Assembly: GCF_001422885.1 (NCBI RefSeq) | Contig: NZ_LMMZ01000001.1 | Coordinates: 753-64,752 of the forward strand | Direction: 5' to 3' | Length of the DNA stretch: 64,000 bases | Source of the DNA: Methylobacterium sp. Leaf104 | GTDB lineage: Bacteria > Pseudomonadota > Alphaproteobacteria > Rhizobiales > Beijerinckiaceae | In this document: in pieces, positions 8,611 through 17,785 of the stretch | Layout: each line of letters opens with the position of its first letter | Position numbering within the stretch: the first letter of the stretch is position 1 | Notes under the pieces: model-generated | Database searches by the model: none | What the model saw: the letters and a program-made list of their open reading frames with translations, nothing else | Told to the model about the DNA's origin: nothing | Position numbers and translations under genes: made by a program

Positions 8611-9879
8611 TCAACCCGGCGCAGGGCCCGAGGTTGCTTCATCGCGGCCGGCATGGGCCGCGCGCAGGCGCAGGCGATCGGCTTCGTGGGACAGCGCCGC
8701 CTCGGCGCGGAGGAGGGCGAGGTCGGCCTGCCCGCGGGCGGCGGCCCGGACGTCCGGTCCCCCGAGATCGGCGAGGGCGGCGAGCGCCTTCTGCACCCGC
8801 AGGCCGATCGTCGGGTCCGCGGCGCCGGCGCGGGCGATGGGCTCGAAGGCGTCCGCGAACAGGTCGTCCGCGCTGAGGCCGGGCACATGCAGGTGCGGAT
8901 AGGCGGGCGCTTCCGGAGCCGCGGTCCGCCGCGCGTCCCAGGCGGCGAGCACCCGGACCAGGGTACCGATGACGTCGACGGCGGTGCCGGGATCGTTCAC
9001 CGCCGGAGACAGGGCGCGCTGGGCCACCTCCGCGAGGACGATGATCCCGAAGCGCGGATCGTCGTCGAAGCTGCGCCGGTCCCCGACGACGAAGGCCGCC
9101 GCGATCCGCGCCTGCAGGTCGGAGTCGACGGCGCCGCCGACCTCGACCAGGAGTCGTCCCGGATGGACGAAGGCGCCCGGCAGGACCGAGAGGTGGAGGG
9201 TGAGGCCGCGCGGCCCGGCGAGCGCCTCGAGGCGCGCGGCGTCGACATGCTGGATGTAGCCGGTAGCCGCGGCGACGATCCGCTCCGCACCGGGGGGCGC
9301 CGGGCGCCAGGGCAGGCCGCCGAGACAGGGCGCCTCGGCCCGTCGCCGCAGGGCATCGCCGGCCGCCGCCTCGATGGCGTCGATGGTCTCGCCGACCCGG
9401 CCGAGATGCGACAGCGTGTCGATCCAGCGGACCAGCGTCGCCACCACGCTGGCGAGGACCAGCAGGGTCAGGCCGAACAGGATCACCCGGCCCTGGCTGC
9501 CGTAGAAATGGGTCTTGAGGGCGATCAGGCCGACGACGCTGTAGACGAAGGCGCCGATGAAGCTCGCCACCGCCGTCTGCGCCCGGGTGTCGCGCATCAG
9601 CAGGGTCACGGCGCGGGGCGTCACCGTGCTGGTGGCGCCGCCATAGGCCTGGACGATGGTGGAGAGCGAGAAGGTCGCCACCGGCAGCATGCTGGTGGCC
9701 AGGACGGAGAGGATCTGGTCGACCGCGTCGGCGCCGACCGACGCGCCGAGATCGGCCGGCACCATCGGTGCGAGGGCGGCCGAGGCCAGGGCGGCCGCGA
9801 CCCCGCCGAGGCTGAAGGCGGCGACGCGGATGAGGGGGCGCCGCCCCCAGCGTCGGAGGGCGTAGAGGGCGGTGGACAT
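8611..9879 (-). CDS. DUF2254 family membrane protein
   Basis: 422 residues. Four hydrophobic segments lie in the first 160 residues (for example AAFSLGGVAAALASAALAP and GRVILFGLTLLVLASVVATL). They are followed by a soluble domain with the family landmarks SFIGAFVYSVVGLIAL, ATGYIQHVDAARL and VAQRALSPAVNDPGTAVDVI. The Arg-Ala-Leu-Ser-Pro-Ala-x-Asn-Asp-Pro motif is diagnostic of DUF2254. Function is not established; these proteins sit in the inner membrane. It leads a minus-strand group with three small hydrophilic proteins. Confidence 0.88.
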   Translation of the reverse strand: MSTALYALRRWGRRPLIRVAAFSLGGVAAALASAALAPMVPADLGASVGADAVDQILSVLATSMLPVATFSLSTIVQAYGGATSTVTPRAVTLLMRDTRAQTAVASFIGAFVYSVVGLIALKTHFYGSQGRVILFGLTLLVLASVVATLVRWIDTLSHLGRVGETIDAIEAAAGDALRRRAEAPCLGGLPWRPAPPGAERIVAAATGYIQHVDAARLEALAGPRGLTLHLSVLPGAFVHPGRLLVEVGGAVDSDLQARIAAAFVVGDRRSFDDDPRFGIIVLAEVAQRALSPAVNDPGTAVDVIGTLVRVLAAWDARRTAAPEAPAYPHLHVPGLSADDLFADAFEPIARAGAADPTIGLRVQKALAALADLGGPDVRAAARGQADLALLRAEAALSHEADRLRLRAAHAGRDEATSGPAPG

Positions 9880-9936
9880 GCCAGCGGCTTCCGGTCGAGA
9901 CTCGCGGGTCGAGGCTCGAAAGCCGTTCGTGCTCCT

Positions 9937-9965
9937 GGCCGTCGGGACGCGTGGTCCCGACGGCC
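9937..9965 (-). terminator. 12-bp hairpin after cysK
   Basis: Perfect inverted repeat GGCCGTCGGGAC/GTCCCGACGGCC with a 5-base loop, 8 bases past the cysK stop. It has no T-run on the minus strand, so termination strength is uncertain. Confidence 0.5.
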
Positions 9966-9973
9966 GCCGGGCC

Positions 9974-10951
9974 TCAGAGGCCGTCGAACAGCGCCGAGGA
10001 GATGTAGCGCTCGGCGAACGAGCAGGCGACGGTGACGATGCGCTTGCCGCGGAAGTCGGGGCGCGCGGCGAGCTTCAGGGCCGCGGCCACGTTGCCGCCC
10101 GTGGAGATGCCGCCGGGAATGCCCTCGAGGCGCGAGAGCTGGCGGGAGGTGTCGAAGGCCTCCTGGTTCGAGACCGTGATGACCTCGTCGATGATCGCCT
10201 TGTCGAGGTTGTCCGGGATGAACCCGGCGCCGATGCCCTGGATCTTGTGCGGACCGGGCTGGCCGCCGGAGATGACCGGCGAATCGGTGGGCTCGACGGC
10301 GACGATGCGCAGGCCCGGCAGGCGCGGCTTCAGCACCGAGCCGACGCCCGTGATGGTGCCGCCCGTGCCGACGCCGGCCACGAAGGCGTCGAGGTGGCCC
10401 TGGGTGTCGTTCCAGATCTCCTCGGCCGTCGTCTTGCGGTGGATCTCGGGATTGGCGGGGTTCGAGAACTGCTGGGGCATGATCGCGCCCGGGATCTCGT
10501 TGAGGAGTTCCTCGGCCTTGGCGATGGCGCCCTTCATGCCCTGCGGGCCGGGAGTCAGCGCGAGTTCGGCGCCGAGGAAGGCCAGCATCTTGCGGCGCTC
10601 CAGGGACATCGTCTCGGGCATCACCAGGATCAGGCGGTAGCCGCGCGCGGCGGCCACGAAGGCCAGGGCGATGCCGGTGTTGCCGGAGGTCGGCTCCACG
10701 AGCGTGCCGCCGGGCTTCAGCTTGCCGGAGGCCTCGAGGGCGTCGATCATGTTGACGCCGATGCGGTCCTTCACGCTCGCGATCGGGTTGAAGAACTCGA
10801 GCTTGAGCAGGATCTCGGCGTCGATCCCGTGCTCCTTGGTGATGCGGTTGAGGCGCACCAGCGGGGTGTTGCCGATGGTCTCGGTGATCGAGCCGAAGAT
10901 GTGGCCGTGGCCCGGCGTGCGGGTCGAAGCGGGGCTCTGGGACTCGGCCAT
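9974..10951 (-). CDS. cysK: Cysteine synthase A (O-acetylserine sulfhydrylase)
   Basis: A 325-residue PLP enzyme making cysteine from O-acetylserine and sulfide in the cytoplasm. The PLP Lys is in [10 protein letters not shown] (K61), and the substrate-binding loop is [11 protein letters not shown]. The phosphate-binding part is [12 protein letters not shown] and the C-terminal family stretch is [13 protein letters not shown]. Start 10951 was chosen because AGGAGA lies just upstream; the longer open frame to 11074 is probably not translated. Single-gene unit, with an inverted repeat about 106 bases upstream and a hairpin after the stop. Confidence 0.93.
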   Translation of the reverse strand: MAESQSPASTRTPGHGHIFGSITETIGNTPLVRLNRITKEHGIDAEILLKLEFFNPIASVKDRIGVNMIDALEASGKLKPGGTLVEPTSGNTGIALAFVAAARGYRLILVMPETMSLERRKMLAFLGAELALTPGPQGMKGAIAKAEELLNEIPGAIMPQQFSNPANPEIHRKTTAEEIWNDTQGHLDAFVAGVGTGGTITGVGSVLKPRLPGLRIVAVEPTDSPVISGGQPGPHKIQGIGAGFIPDNLDKAIIDEVITVSNQEAFDTSRQLSRLEGIPGGISTGGNVAAALKLAARPDFRGKRIVTVACSFAERYISSALFDGL

Positions 10952-11056
10952 AGATCTCTCCTGAACAGCGTGAGGATTGCGTCCCGGCGGCCGGCGCGCG
11001 GATGCGCCGGATCTCGCCTGGACCGAACTCAGGGCCGGGAGATATCGTGTCGTTTC

Positions 11057-11073
11057 TGTCGAGGCAATCGACA
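11057..11073. promoter_or_regulatory. Inverted repeat upstream of cysK
   Basis: TGTCGA-N5-TCGACA, a perfect 6-bp dyad, lies in a less GC-rich stretch about 106 bases before the cysK start. It looks like an operator half-site pair. The regulator is unknown. Confidence 0.35.
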
Positions 11074-11209
11074 AAGATCCGGGATCAAAGACAATCCTTC
11101 TCTGCCGACAACCGGGCTGCAGACTTGGAGTAGTCTTCTACTGTGAAGGCCGAAAAACAGAGAATATCTTTCTCGGCGTGCCGATCTCGGCCCGGCCTCG
11201 CCGCCGGGA

Positions 11210-11383
11210 TCAGTGCGTCAGCAGGGCGGCGCAGAGCATCACCATGGTGGCGACGACCGGGCTGGCGGTGACGATCATCGCGGCGCCCGCATGGACTCCC
11301 TGGGGCCAGCGATAGCGGGTCTCCTCGCGCAGTCCGGGCCGGAGGCCGTTGCTGCCGGTGGTCCATTCCACCCTCGTGCCCAT
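11210..11383 (-). CDS. Small membrane protein, 57 aa
   Basis: ATG at 11383 follows GGGGAG. The first 28 residues are polar (MGTRVEWTTGSNGLRPG); the rest is one hydrophobic segment (AAMIVTASPVVATMVMLCAALL) ending in TH. Single-span topology with a short C-terminal tail. No family recognised. Codon use and the ribosome site support it as real. Confidence 0.6.
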   Translation of the reverse strand: MGTRVEWTTGSNGLRPGLREETRYRWPQGVHAGAAMIVTASPVVATMVMLCAALLTH

Positions 11384-11525
11384 CGCGTACTCCCCATCCG
11401 CCGAGACGTTCGGCGGCGGGGACAGGAGGCACGGGGCGGCTTGAAGGGCTGGTAAATCCGCGGCCGTGACCGCGGATCGTCGTCAATGGAAGCTTAAGGC
11501 GGCGGGCGTCCGGAACGATCCCGGC

Positions 11526-12035
11526 TCAGAGGGCGCGGTCGAACCGCAGCTCGCCCTTCTGGCTCTTGATCACCAGCTGAGACCCGACGAGATCCCACTG
11601 GCCGGCCGTGCGCAGGGCGATGAAGAAGTCCTGCTCGCTGGCGCCGAGGCCCTTGTCGCAGGGCTTCTTGGTCAGGGCGAGCGGGCCGACCGCGAGGTGC
11701 TGCTCCTTGAGCGGGAAGGCGGTGGCCGCGAAGGTGTTGCAGCCGCCGTAGCCGCGGGCGCGGTACTGCTTGTCGATCATGAAGCTCGGGCGGTCGTTGC
11801 CGCCGAAGGGCTTGCCGTTCAGGCTCACCGCCGTCCAGGTGGCATCGAGGGGGAAGATCTTTTCCTGGGGCTTGGCCGCCGGGACGTACTGCTTCTTCTC
11901 GGGCTTCTCGCGGGCGTCCCGGCCGAAGCCGGTGACGTTGTTGCCCATCTGCGCGGTCGCCGTCGTGGTCATGGCTGCCGTCATGGCGCCGGCCGCGATC
12001 GCGCCGGCTACCATGGCGATTTGGATCGCTCTCAT
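11526..12035 (-). CDS. Exported META-domain protein (HslJ-like)
   Basis: 169 residues from 12035, where AAAGGGGG precedes the ATG. Residues 1-29 form a signal peptide (MRAIQIAMVAGAIAAGAM, cleavage near TATAQM). The mature part holds a META domain: TWTAVSLNGKPFGG, FMIDKQYRARGYGGCNTFAATA, then CDKGLGASEQDFFIAL. The G-C-N-x-F segment is the classic signature of this domain in HslJ and related envelope proteins. Two Cys are present (GGCN and KPCD). Probably periplasmic. Function is not known in detail for the family. Confidence 0.8.
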   Translation of the reverse strand: MRAIQIAMVAGAIAAGAMTAAMTTTATAQMGNNVTGFGRDAREKPEKKQYVPAAKPQEKIFPLDATWTAVSLNGKPFGGNDRPSFMIDKQYRARGYGGCNTFAATAFPLKEQHLAVGPLALTKKPCDKGLGASEQDFFIALRTAGQWDLVGSQLVIKSQKGELRFDRAL

Positions 12036-12258
12036 CGTCTGGCCCCCTTTCAAGCGCGCTTCGCGTCGCGTCGAACGTTGCAACCGTGCCGGTCCCCTCG
12101 GGGCTCGGCGCGGGTCGTGCGCGGAGCCGCCGACGATGGGACGGACCCTGCGGCCAATCGGATAAGATTCCAGCACAAATATGGTCAAGGCCGCGTGAGC
12201 CGGGAATCGGCGGGACGCCCGCGTGATCCCCCGCTAACCGGGTCGGGCCGCACCGATC

Positions 12259-12282
12259 GTCGAGCGTTTTGTCGAGCGTTTT
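12259..12282. repeat. Two tandem 12-bp repeats upstream of the HTH gene
   Basis: GTCGAGCGTTTT occurs twice back to back (12259-12270, 12271-12282) and is followed by GT and an AT-richer TTGTATTGAA. It lies 65 bases before the GTG start of the helix-turn-helix gene, so it may be an operator. Confidence 0.6.
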
Positions 12283-12346
12283 GTATTGAACGATCCCGCG
12301 ACGCTGCCGTTGTCCGGCGGAGAACGGCGATCAGGGAGTTGTCAGG

Positions 12347-12685
12347 GTGACGGGATCGGACGAAGGAACCCCGAGCGGCCTGCAGCCTGAGGCGGCGGGT
12401 CCGAACATCATCAGCCCGGCGCAGTCGCGGGCCGCCCGGGCCCTCCTCGACTGGTCGGAGGCCGATCTCGCCGGCAAGCTCGGGCTCGGCGCGGATTTCG
12501 TCCGCGCCTTCGAATCGGGCGGACGGGAGCAGCCCTCGGGCCAGATCGAGGCCCTGCGCAGCACCTTCATGGCCCATGGCGTGGTGTTCAGCCAGGAGGG
12601 CGGCTCGGCCGGGGTCCGCCTGAGCGGACAGGGACGCGGCGAGGGCACCCGGGTGGACGCCCTCAACACCGAGAACGACCGCTAG
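12347..12685 (+). CDS. Small helix-turn-helix (XRE-like) protein
   Basis: 112 residues from a GTG start with CAGGGAG upstream. Residues 23-76 (SPAQSRAARALLDWSEADLA...LGADFVRAFESG) match the XRE-type HTH pattern common in rhizobial and Methylobacterium proteins, where a Trp-Ser follows the first helix. The C-terminal 40 residues are polar. A direct repeat upstream could be its own operator. Probably a small DNA-binding regulator; target unknown. Convergent with the flavoprotein gene. Confidence 0.75.
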   Translation: MTGSDEGTPSGLQPEAAGPNIISPAQSRAARALLDWSEADLAGKLGLGADFVRAFESGGREQPSGQIEALRSTFMAHGVVFSQEGGSAGVRLSGQGRGEGTRVDALNTENDR

Positions 12686-12712
12686 GGCGGCGGCCGCCGA
12701 GCCCGCGGGGGC

Positions 12713-13936
12713 TCAGGCGCCCTTCGCGAGGGCCTTCAGGTCGCGGGCCGGATCGGCCGCCTCCTCCGGCGTGAGCGGCAGGCCGAGGCCGAGGATGCGC
12801 CGGGCCGCCATGTGGTCGGCGGGCCGGTCCACCGTCTCGACGCCGCTGAGGCGCCCCTGGCGGAAACGGAAGACGGATAGGCCGGTCTCGGACGGGCGCA
12901 CGACGCTGGAATCGTCGGGCCGCGTCAGGCCGGCGATCTGAAGCTTGTGCGGTCCCTGATCGCTCCAGAACCACGGCACCGCCGCGTAGGCGGCCGGGCG
13001 CCCGGTGAGGCGGGCGGCGAGGCAGCGGCCCTGGTCCACGGCGTTCTGCACCGATTCGATGCGCACGGCCTGCCCATCCGCGAAGCGGCTCGGCACCCGG
13101 GCGCAGTCGCCGAGCGCCGAGATGGCGGGATCGGAGGTCGCCAGGAAGACGTCGGCGTGGATGCCGTCGCCGACGGCGAGGCCGGCGGCCTCGGCGAGGT
13201 CCTGGTTCGGCACGACGCCGATGCCGACGAGGACGAGGTCGGCCTCGATGGCCGATCCGTCGGCGAGCCGGACCCGCGCCACGCGGCCGGCCTCGCCCTC
13301 CAGCGCCTGCACCCCGGCCCCGAACGCGAAGCTGACGCCGGCTCTTCTGTGCGCCTGCGTGAAGAACCCGGCGGTCTCGGCCGAGACCGCCCGCGCCATG
13401 GGACGGTCCGCGGCCTCGATCACCGTCACGGGGATGCCGGACCCGGCGCAGATCCCGGCGAATTCCAGGCCGATGAAGCCGGCGCCGACGATGGCGATGG
13501 CGCGGGCCGCCGCGCGGGCGGCTTTCAGCGCATCGGCGTCGGCGAGCGAGCGCAGCTGGTGCACCCCCAGCAGGGTGGTGCCGGGCACCGGCAGGGCCCG
13601 GTTGCGCGCGCCGGTCGCCAGGACGAGGTGATCGTAGGGCAGGGCGCCGCCGTCGCCGAGCCGCACCTGCCGCGCCGCCCGGTCGATCGCGGTCACGGTC
13701 AGACCGGACCGCTGCGCGATGCGGTGCTCCGCGAAGTAGGAGGCCGGCCGCAGGCACAGGCCGGCCGCATCGGTCTTGCCGGCCAGGTAGGCCTTCGACA
13801 GGGGCGGGCGCTGATAGGGCAGGCCCTCGTCGCCCAGCAGCGTGATGGGATCGGCAAAGCCCGCCTCGCGCAGGGAGGCCGCGACCTGGAAGCCGGCCTG
13901 GCCGGCGCCGACGATGACGACACCGGCCGCGCTCAT
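12713..13936 (-). CDS. FAD-dependent oxidoreductase, ferredoxin/rubredoxin reductase-like
   Basis: 407 residues with two dinucleotide-binding motifs: VVIVGAGQAGFQVAASL at the N-terminus (FAD) and IAIVGAGFIGLEFAG near residue 150 (NAD(P)H). A further FAD motif, ATSDPAISALGDCA, is near residue 290. The layout is that of ferredoxin reductases of Rieske oxygenase and P450 systems (pyridine nucleotide-disulfide oxidoreductase class I). A C-terminal reductase domain follows (VPWFWSDQGPHKLQIAG). The ATG overlaps the LysR stop in an ATGA, implying translational coupling with the regulator. No partner ferredoxin is adjacent, so the electron acceptor is unknown. Confidence 0.88.
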   Translation of the reverse strand: MSAAGVVIVGAGQAGFQVAASLREAGFADPITLLGDEGLPYQRPPLSKAYLAGKTDAAGLCLRPASYFAEHRIAQRSGLTVTAIDRAARQVRLGDGGALPYDHLVLATGARNRALPVPGTTLLGVHQLRSLADADALKAARAAARAIAIVGAGFIGLEFAGICAGSGIPVTVIEAADRPMARAVSAETAGFFTQAHRRAGVSFAFGAGVQALEGEAGRVARVRLADGSAIEADLVLVGIGVVPNQDLAEAAGLAVGDGIHADVFLATSDPAISALGDCARVPSRFADGQAVRIESVQNAVDQGRCLAARLTGRPAAYAAVPWFWSDQGPHKLQIAGLTRPDDSSVVRPSETGLSVFRFRQGRLSGVETVDRPADHMAARRILGLGLPLTPEEAADPARDLKALAKGA

Positions 13937-14889
13937 GCCTCGAACTCCGCGGTGACGGGGGAAGGGTTCGGCGACAGCCGGAGCTGGGGCAGCCAGCGTC
14001 CGCCGTCCTTGGCGATGTAGTCCCAGAAGGCCGCCGCGGCGGGACCGAGCACCTTGTCGGCCCGGCGCACCGCGTACCAGTCGCGCCGGATCGGCAGGCC
14101 CTGGACATCGAGCACCGCGAGGCGCCCGCTCTCGAGCTCGGCCGCCACCGTGTGGGCCGAGATGAGGGCGATGCCGAGCCCCGCCATCACCGCCTGCTTG
14201 ATGGTCTCGTTCGAGCCGGAATCGATCCCGAGCCGCGCGCGCTTGATCATGACCCCGGCCATGAACTCCTCGAACACCGTGCGCGTGCCCGACCCCTCCT
14301 CGCGCACCAGGAAGGATTCCTGGGCGAGGTCGGCCCGGGTCAGCCCGGTGCGGCCCACGAAGGGGTGGTGGGGGCCGGCGATGATGACGATCGGGTGCGG
14401 GCCGAAGATCTCGGCCTCGATGGCGAAGTCGCGGGGCGGACGGCCCATGATGGCGAAGTCGATCTCGTAGTTGCGGAGCGCCTCGACCATGTTGCCGCGA
14501 TTCCCCACCGTGAGGTTGATCTCCACCGCCGGGTGCAGCCCGACGAAGCCCGCGATCACCCCCGGGGCGAAGTACTTGGCCGTCGAGACCACGCCCATCG
14601 CCACGCGCCCGCTGCTGCCGCCCTTCAGGGTCTCGAGCCGGTCGGCGCAGGTTTCCAGCACCGTGTTGATGCTGTTGATCGCCCAGAGCATTTCGCGGCC
14701 CGCATCCGTGGGTTTCAGGCCGGTGGGCGTCCGGTCGAACAGCATCAGGCCCGCCTCCTCCTCCAGCTGGCGGATGCGGGCGTAGAGCGCGGCCGAGGTC
14801 ACGTTGAGCTCCTGCGCGGCGCGCGTCATGGTGCCGAGACGGGCGACGGCGGCGACGGCCTGGAGCTGTTTGAGAGAGAGATTGCGCAT
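13933..14889 (-). CDS. LysR-type regulator, CbbR/QscR-like
   Basis: 318 residues. The N-terminal winged HTH (residues 1-60: SLKQLQAVAAVARLGTMTRAA, LNVTSAALYARIRQLEEE) is followed by a periplasmic-binding-like effector domain (GRVAMGVVSTAKYFAPGVI, EIDFAIMGRPPRDF, FLVREEGSGTR, SNETIKQAVMAGLGIALISAHT). The effector domain pattern is that of CbbR. It is divergent from the fructose-bisphosphatase/PRK operon, the standard CbbR arrangement. In Methylobacterium extorquens the CbbR homologue QscR controls serine-cycle genes and responds to ribulose bisphosphate made by PRK. Whether this gene is CbbR or QscR in function is inference. Confidence 0.88.
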   Translation of the reverse strand: MRNLSLKQLQAVAAVARLGTMTRAAQELNVTSAALYARIRQLEEEAGLMLFDRTPTGLKPTDAGREMLWAINSINTVLETCADRLETLKGGSSGRVAMGVVSTAKYFAPGVIAGFVGLHPAVEINLTVGNRGNMVEALRNYEIDFAIMGRPPRDFAIEAEIFGPHPIVIIAGPHHPFVGRTGLTRADLAQESFLVREEGSGTRTVFEEFMAGVMIKRARLGIDSGSNETIKQAVMAGLGIALISAHTVAAELESGRLAVLDVQGLPIRRDWYAVRRADKVLGPAAAAFWDYIAKDGGRWLPQLRLSPNPSPVTAEFEA

Positions 14890-15115
14890 CAGGCTTTTTT
14901 AGTTTTTTTGGAATCGCCCGCAAGTTTTTTCAGAATTCTTTCGGTGATACCATGGGGGCCTGCGCGGCTCCGATGCGCCGCGGGCACTGGTGTCCCCGGG
15001 GGCACTCGTGCCAAGGGGCAGAGTGCGATGACGATCCGATCCGGGGCGGCGGTCTGACCCGGGACGGCGGGTCGGTCGGGCCACGCGGCCGGGAATGCAG
15101 GAAGGGCGGACATTC
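14890..15115. promoter_or_regulatory. Divergent promoter region between LysR gene and fbp-prk operon
   Basis: The part next to the LysR gene (14890-14945) is strikingly T-rich, with several TTTTTT runs and TTCAGAATTCTTT, a likely place for LysR-type T-N11-A binding sites. Further on are two dyads, GGGCAC-TG-GTGTCC at 14982-14995 and GGCAC-TC-GTGCC at 15001-15012, with centres 18 bp apart. The fructose-bisphosphatase ribosome site AGGAAGGG is near 15098. Confidence 0.5.
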
Positions 15116-16177
15116 ATGTCGACGGTGTCTCTGGAATTCGGGTCCACCCTCGCGGACGGCCTCGCGAAGACCGTGGCGGCCGATGGGCGGCTCGCCGACG
15201 CGGCGGCCGTGATCGCGGCCTGCGCCGAGGCGGCCGTCGACGTCAGCGAGGTGATCGGCCGGGGCATGCTCGGCGGCGCCGACCTCGCCGCCACCGGCGG
15301 GAACAACAGCGACGGCGACGTCCAGAAGGCCCTCGACGTGCTGGCCCACGAGCGCTTCACCGAGGCCCTGCGCGGGACGCCCGTGGCGGTCGTCGCCTCC
15401 GAGGAGGCCGAGGGCATGATGCAGATCAACCCCGGCGCGCCGCTGGCCGTCGCGATCGACCCGCTGGACGGCTCGTCCAACATCGGCGTCAACATGGCGG
15501 TCGGCTCGATCTTCGGCATCCGCCCCGTGGTGGCCGGCGCCGCGGATTCGATCGCCTCCTTCACCACCCCGGGGACCGAGCAGATCGCCGCCGGCTTCGT
15601 CACCTACGGCCCGGCGACCTCTCTCGTCGTCACCCTCGGCCACGGCACGCAGATCTACACCCTGGACCGGGCGGAGCGGACCTTCCGCCTCACCCACCCG
15701 CGCCTGGAGGTGGTGGCCTCGGCCAAGGAATACGCGATCAACGCCTCGAATGCCCGGAACTGGGGCGCCCCCGTGAAGGCCTATATCGAGGATTGCCTGC
15801 GCGGCTCGGAGGGCCCGCTCGACAAGGACTTCAACATGCGCTGGCTCGGCTCGCTGGTGGCGGATGCCCAGCGGGTGCTCCTGCGCGGCGGCGTGTTCCT
15901 CTATCCCGGCGACAACCGGAAGGGCTACGCCCAGGGGCGCCTGCGCCTCCTCTACGAGGCCGCGCCCATCGCCATGCTGATGGAGCAGGCCGGGGCCGGC
16001 GCCATCGACGGCGAGCGCCGCATCCTCGATATCAGCGCCACCGGCATCCACGAGCGCGTGCCGCTGATCTTCGGCTCCCTCGACGAGGTCGCCTGCGTGG
16101 CCAAGTACTACGACGGCCGCAACGCCGCCGCCGGTCGCTCGCCCCTGTTCGGGCAGCGCGGCCTGATGCGCAGCTAG
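15116..16177 (+). CDS. Fructose-1,6-bisphosphatase class 1
   Basis: 353 residues from the ATG at 15116, preferred over 15095 because AGGAAGGG sits about 10 bases upstream. It hydrolyses fructose-1,6-bisphosphate (often also sedoheptulose-1,7-bisphosphate in Calvin-cycle versions). Metal and substrate motifs are intact: VASEEAEG, AIDPLDGSSNIGVN, and GGVFLYPGDNRKGYAQGRLRL split around the sugar-phosphate site, then EQAGAGAIDG. First gene of an operon with phosphoribulokinase, epimerase and a HAD phosphatase, the cbbF position of Calvin-cycle operons. Controlled most likely by the divergent LysR protein. Confidence 0.93.
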   Translation: MSTVSLEFGSTLADGLAKTVAADGRLADAAAVIAACAEAAVDVSEVIGRGMLGGADLAATGGNNSDGDVQKALDVLAHERFTEALRGTPVAVVASEEAEGMMQINPGAPLAVAIDPLDGSSNIGVNMAVGSIFGIRPVVAGAADSIASFTTPGTEQIAAGFVTYGPATSLVVTLGHGTQIYTLDRAERTFRLTHPRLEVVASAKEYAINASNARNWGAPVKAYIEDCLRGSEGPLDKDFNMRWLGSLVADAQRVLLRGGVFLYPGDNRKGYAQGRLRLLYEAAPIAMLMEQAGAGAIDGERRILDISATGIHERVPLIFGSLDEVACVAKYYDGRNAAAGRSPLFGQRGLMRS

Positions 16178-16206
16178 CGCGCCCGCGCGGGACAGCACGC
16201 ACAAAG

Positions 16207-17067
16207 ATGTCGGCGCGTCACCCCATCATCTCGGTCACCGGCTCCTCGGGGGCGGGGACCACCTCGGTCCGCAACACCTTCGAGCAGATCTTCCGCCGCG
16301 AGGACGTGAGCGCGGTCTACATCGAGGGGGATGCGTTCCACGCCTACGACCGCGACACCATGCGGCGGAAGATGGTGGAGGAGCCGAACCTCAGCCACTT
16401 CGCCCCGCGCGCCAACCTGCTGCCGGAGCTGGAGGAGGTGTTCCGCACCTACGGCGAGTCCGGGGGCGGGCGCACCCGCCACTACGCCCACGACGCGGCG
16501 GACGCGGCCCTCTACGGCACCGAGCCCGGCACCTTCACGCCCTGGGAGGCGTTCCCGCCGGGCTCCGACCTGCTGTTCTACGAGGGCCTGCACGGCTGCG
16601 TCGTCGACGACAACGTCGACATGGCCCGCTACGCCGACCTCAAGATCGGCGTGGTGCCGGTGATCAACCTCGAATGGATCCAGAAGCTGCACCGGGACCG
16701 CTCGTTCCGGGGCTACTCCACCGAGGCCGTCACCGACGTGATCCTGCGGCGGATGCCCGACTACGTGCAGACCATCTGCCCGCAATTCACCTGGACCGAC
16801 ATCAACTTCCAGCGGGTGCCGACGGTCGACACCTCGAACCCCTTCATCGCCCGCTGGATTCCGACGGCGGACGAATCGATGGTCGTGATCCGCTTCAAGG
16901 ACCCGAAGGGCATCGACTTCTCCTACCTGATCTCGATGATCCAGGGCTCGTTCATGAGCCGCGCCAATTCCATCGTCATCCCGGGCGGCAAGCTCGACCT
17001 TGCCATGCAGCTCATCCTGACCCCGATCATCATGCAGCTCGTCGAGCGCAAGCGCCGCATGGCCTGA
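16207..17067 (+). CDS. prk: Phosphoribulokinase
   Basis: 286 residues, the usual size of proteobacterial PRK. It phosphorylates ribulose-5-phosphate to ribulose-1,5-bisphosphate with ATP. The P-loop is [12 protein letters not shown] (residues 10-21). Other conserved parts are [22 protein letters not shown] (catalytic acidic region), [12 protein letters not shown] and [14 protein letters not shown]. Located 29 bases after the fructose-bisphosphatase. No RuBisCO subunit gene is nearby; in Methylobacterium extorquens, PRK is needed for methylotrophy because its product activates the LysR regulator QscR. All expected residues are present, so the enzyme should be active. Confidence 0.94.
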   Translation: MSARHPIISVTGSSGAGTTSVRNTFEQIFRREDVSAVYIEGDAFHAYDRDTMRRKMVEEPNLSHFAPRANLLPELEEVFRTYGESGGGRTRHYAHDAADAALYGTEPGTFTPWEAFPPGSDLLFYEGLHGCVVDDNVDMARYADLKIGVVPVINLEWIQKLHRDRSFRGYSTEAVTDVILRRMPDYVQTICPQFTWTDINFQRVPTVDTSNPFIARWIPTADESMVVIRFKDPKGIDFSYLISMIQGSFMSRANSIVIPGGKLDLAMQLILTPIIMQLVERKRRMA

Positions 17068-17098
17068 GCGCGGCCCCGAGGCTCCGGAGAATTCCATC

Positions 17099-17785
17099 AT
17101 GCACGGCCCGATCATCTCGCCCTCGATCCTCTCGGCGGATTTCGCCAAGCTCGGCGAGGAGGTGCGCGCGGTGTCGGAGGCCGGGGCCGACTGGATTCAC
17201 CTCGACGTGATGGACGGGCACTTCGTGCCCAACCTCACCTTCGGCCCGGCGGTGATCAAGGCCCTGCGGCCGCACTCGGCCAAGCCCTTCGACGTGCACT
17301 TGATGATCGCCCCGGCGGACCCCTACCTCGCGGCCTTCGCGGAGGCCGGCGCCGACGCGATCTCGGTCCATGTCGAGGCGGGTCCGCACATCCACCGCTC
17401 CCTCCAGGCGATCCGCGATCTGGGCAAGCGCGCCGGCATCGCCCTCAACCCGGGCACGCCGGCCTCGGCGATCGAGCCGCTCCTCGACCTCGTCGACCTC
17501 GTCCTGGTGATGACGGTCAATCCGGGCTTCGGCGGCCAGAGCTTCATTCCCTCGACCCTGGAGACCATCCGGCGCATCCGGGCGATGGCCGCCGGCCGGG
17601 CGATCGACATCGAGGTCGATGGCGGCATCGGACCCGAGACCGTGGTGGAGGCCGCCCGCGCCGGCGCCAACGCCTTCGTGGCCGGCAACGCGGTGTTCAA
17701 GGGCGGGCCGGCCGGCTACGCGGACCGGATCGCGGCGATCCGGGCGGGGGCGGAGGCGGCCGGAGGCGGCCCCCTCTCATGCTGA
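17099..17785 (+). CDS. rpe: Ribulose-phosphate 3-epimerase
   Basis: 228 residues, a TIM-barrel enzyme interconverting ribulose-5-phosphate and xylulose-5-phosphate. Conserved segments are present: [36 protein letters not shown] (metal-binding His and Asp), [19 protein letters not shown] and [12 protein letters not shown]. It lies 31 bases after PRK, with an AGGCTCCGGAGA ribosome region, and its end overlaps the next start by 7 bases. In the operon it would supply ribulose-5-phosphate to PRK. Confidence 0.94.
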   Translation: MHGPIISPSILSADFAKLGEEVRAVSEAGADWIHLDVMDGHFVPNLTFGPAVIKALRPHSAKPFDVHLMIAPADPYLAAFAEAGADAISVHVEAGPHIHRSLQAIRDLGKRAGIALNPGTPASAIEPLLDLVDLVLVMTVNPGFGGQSFIPSTLETIRRIRAMAAGRAIDIEVDGGIGPETVVEAARAGANAFVAGNAVFKGGPAGYADRIAAIRAGAEAAGGGPLSC

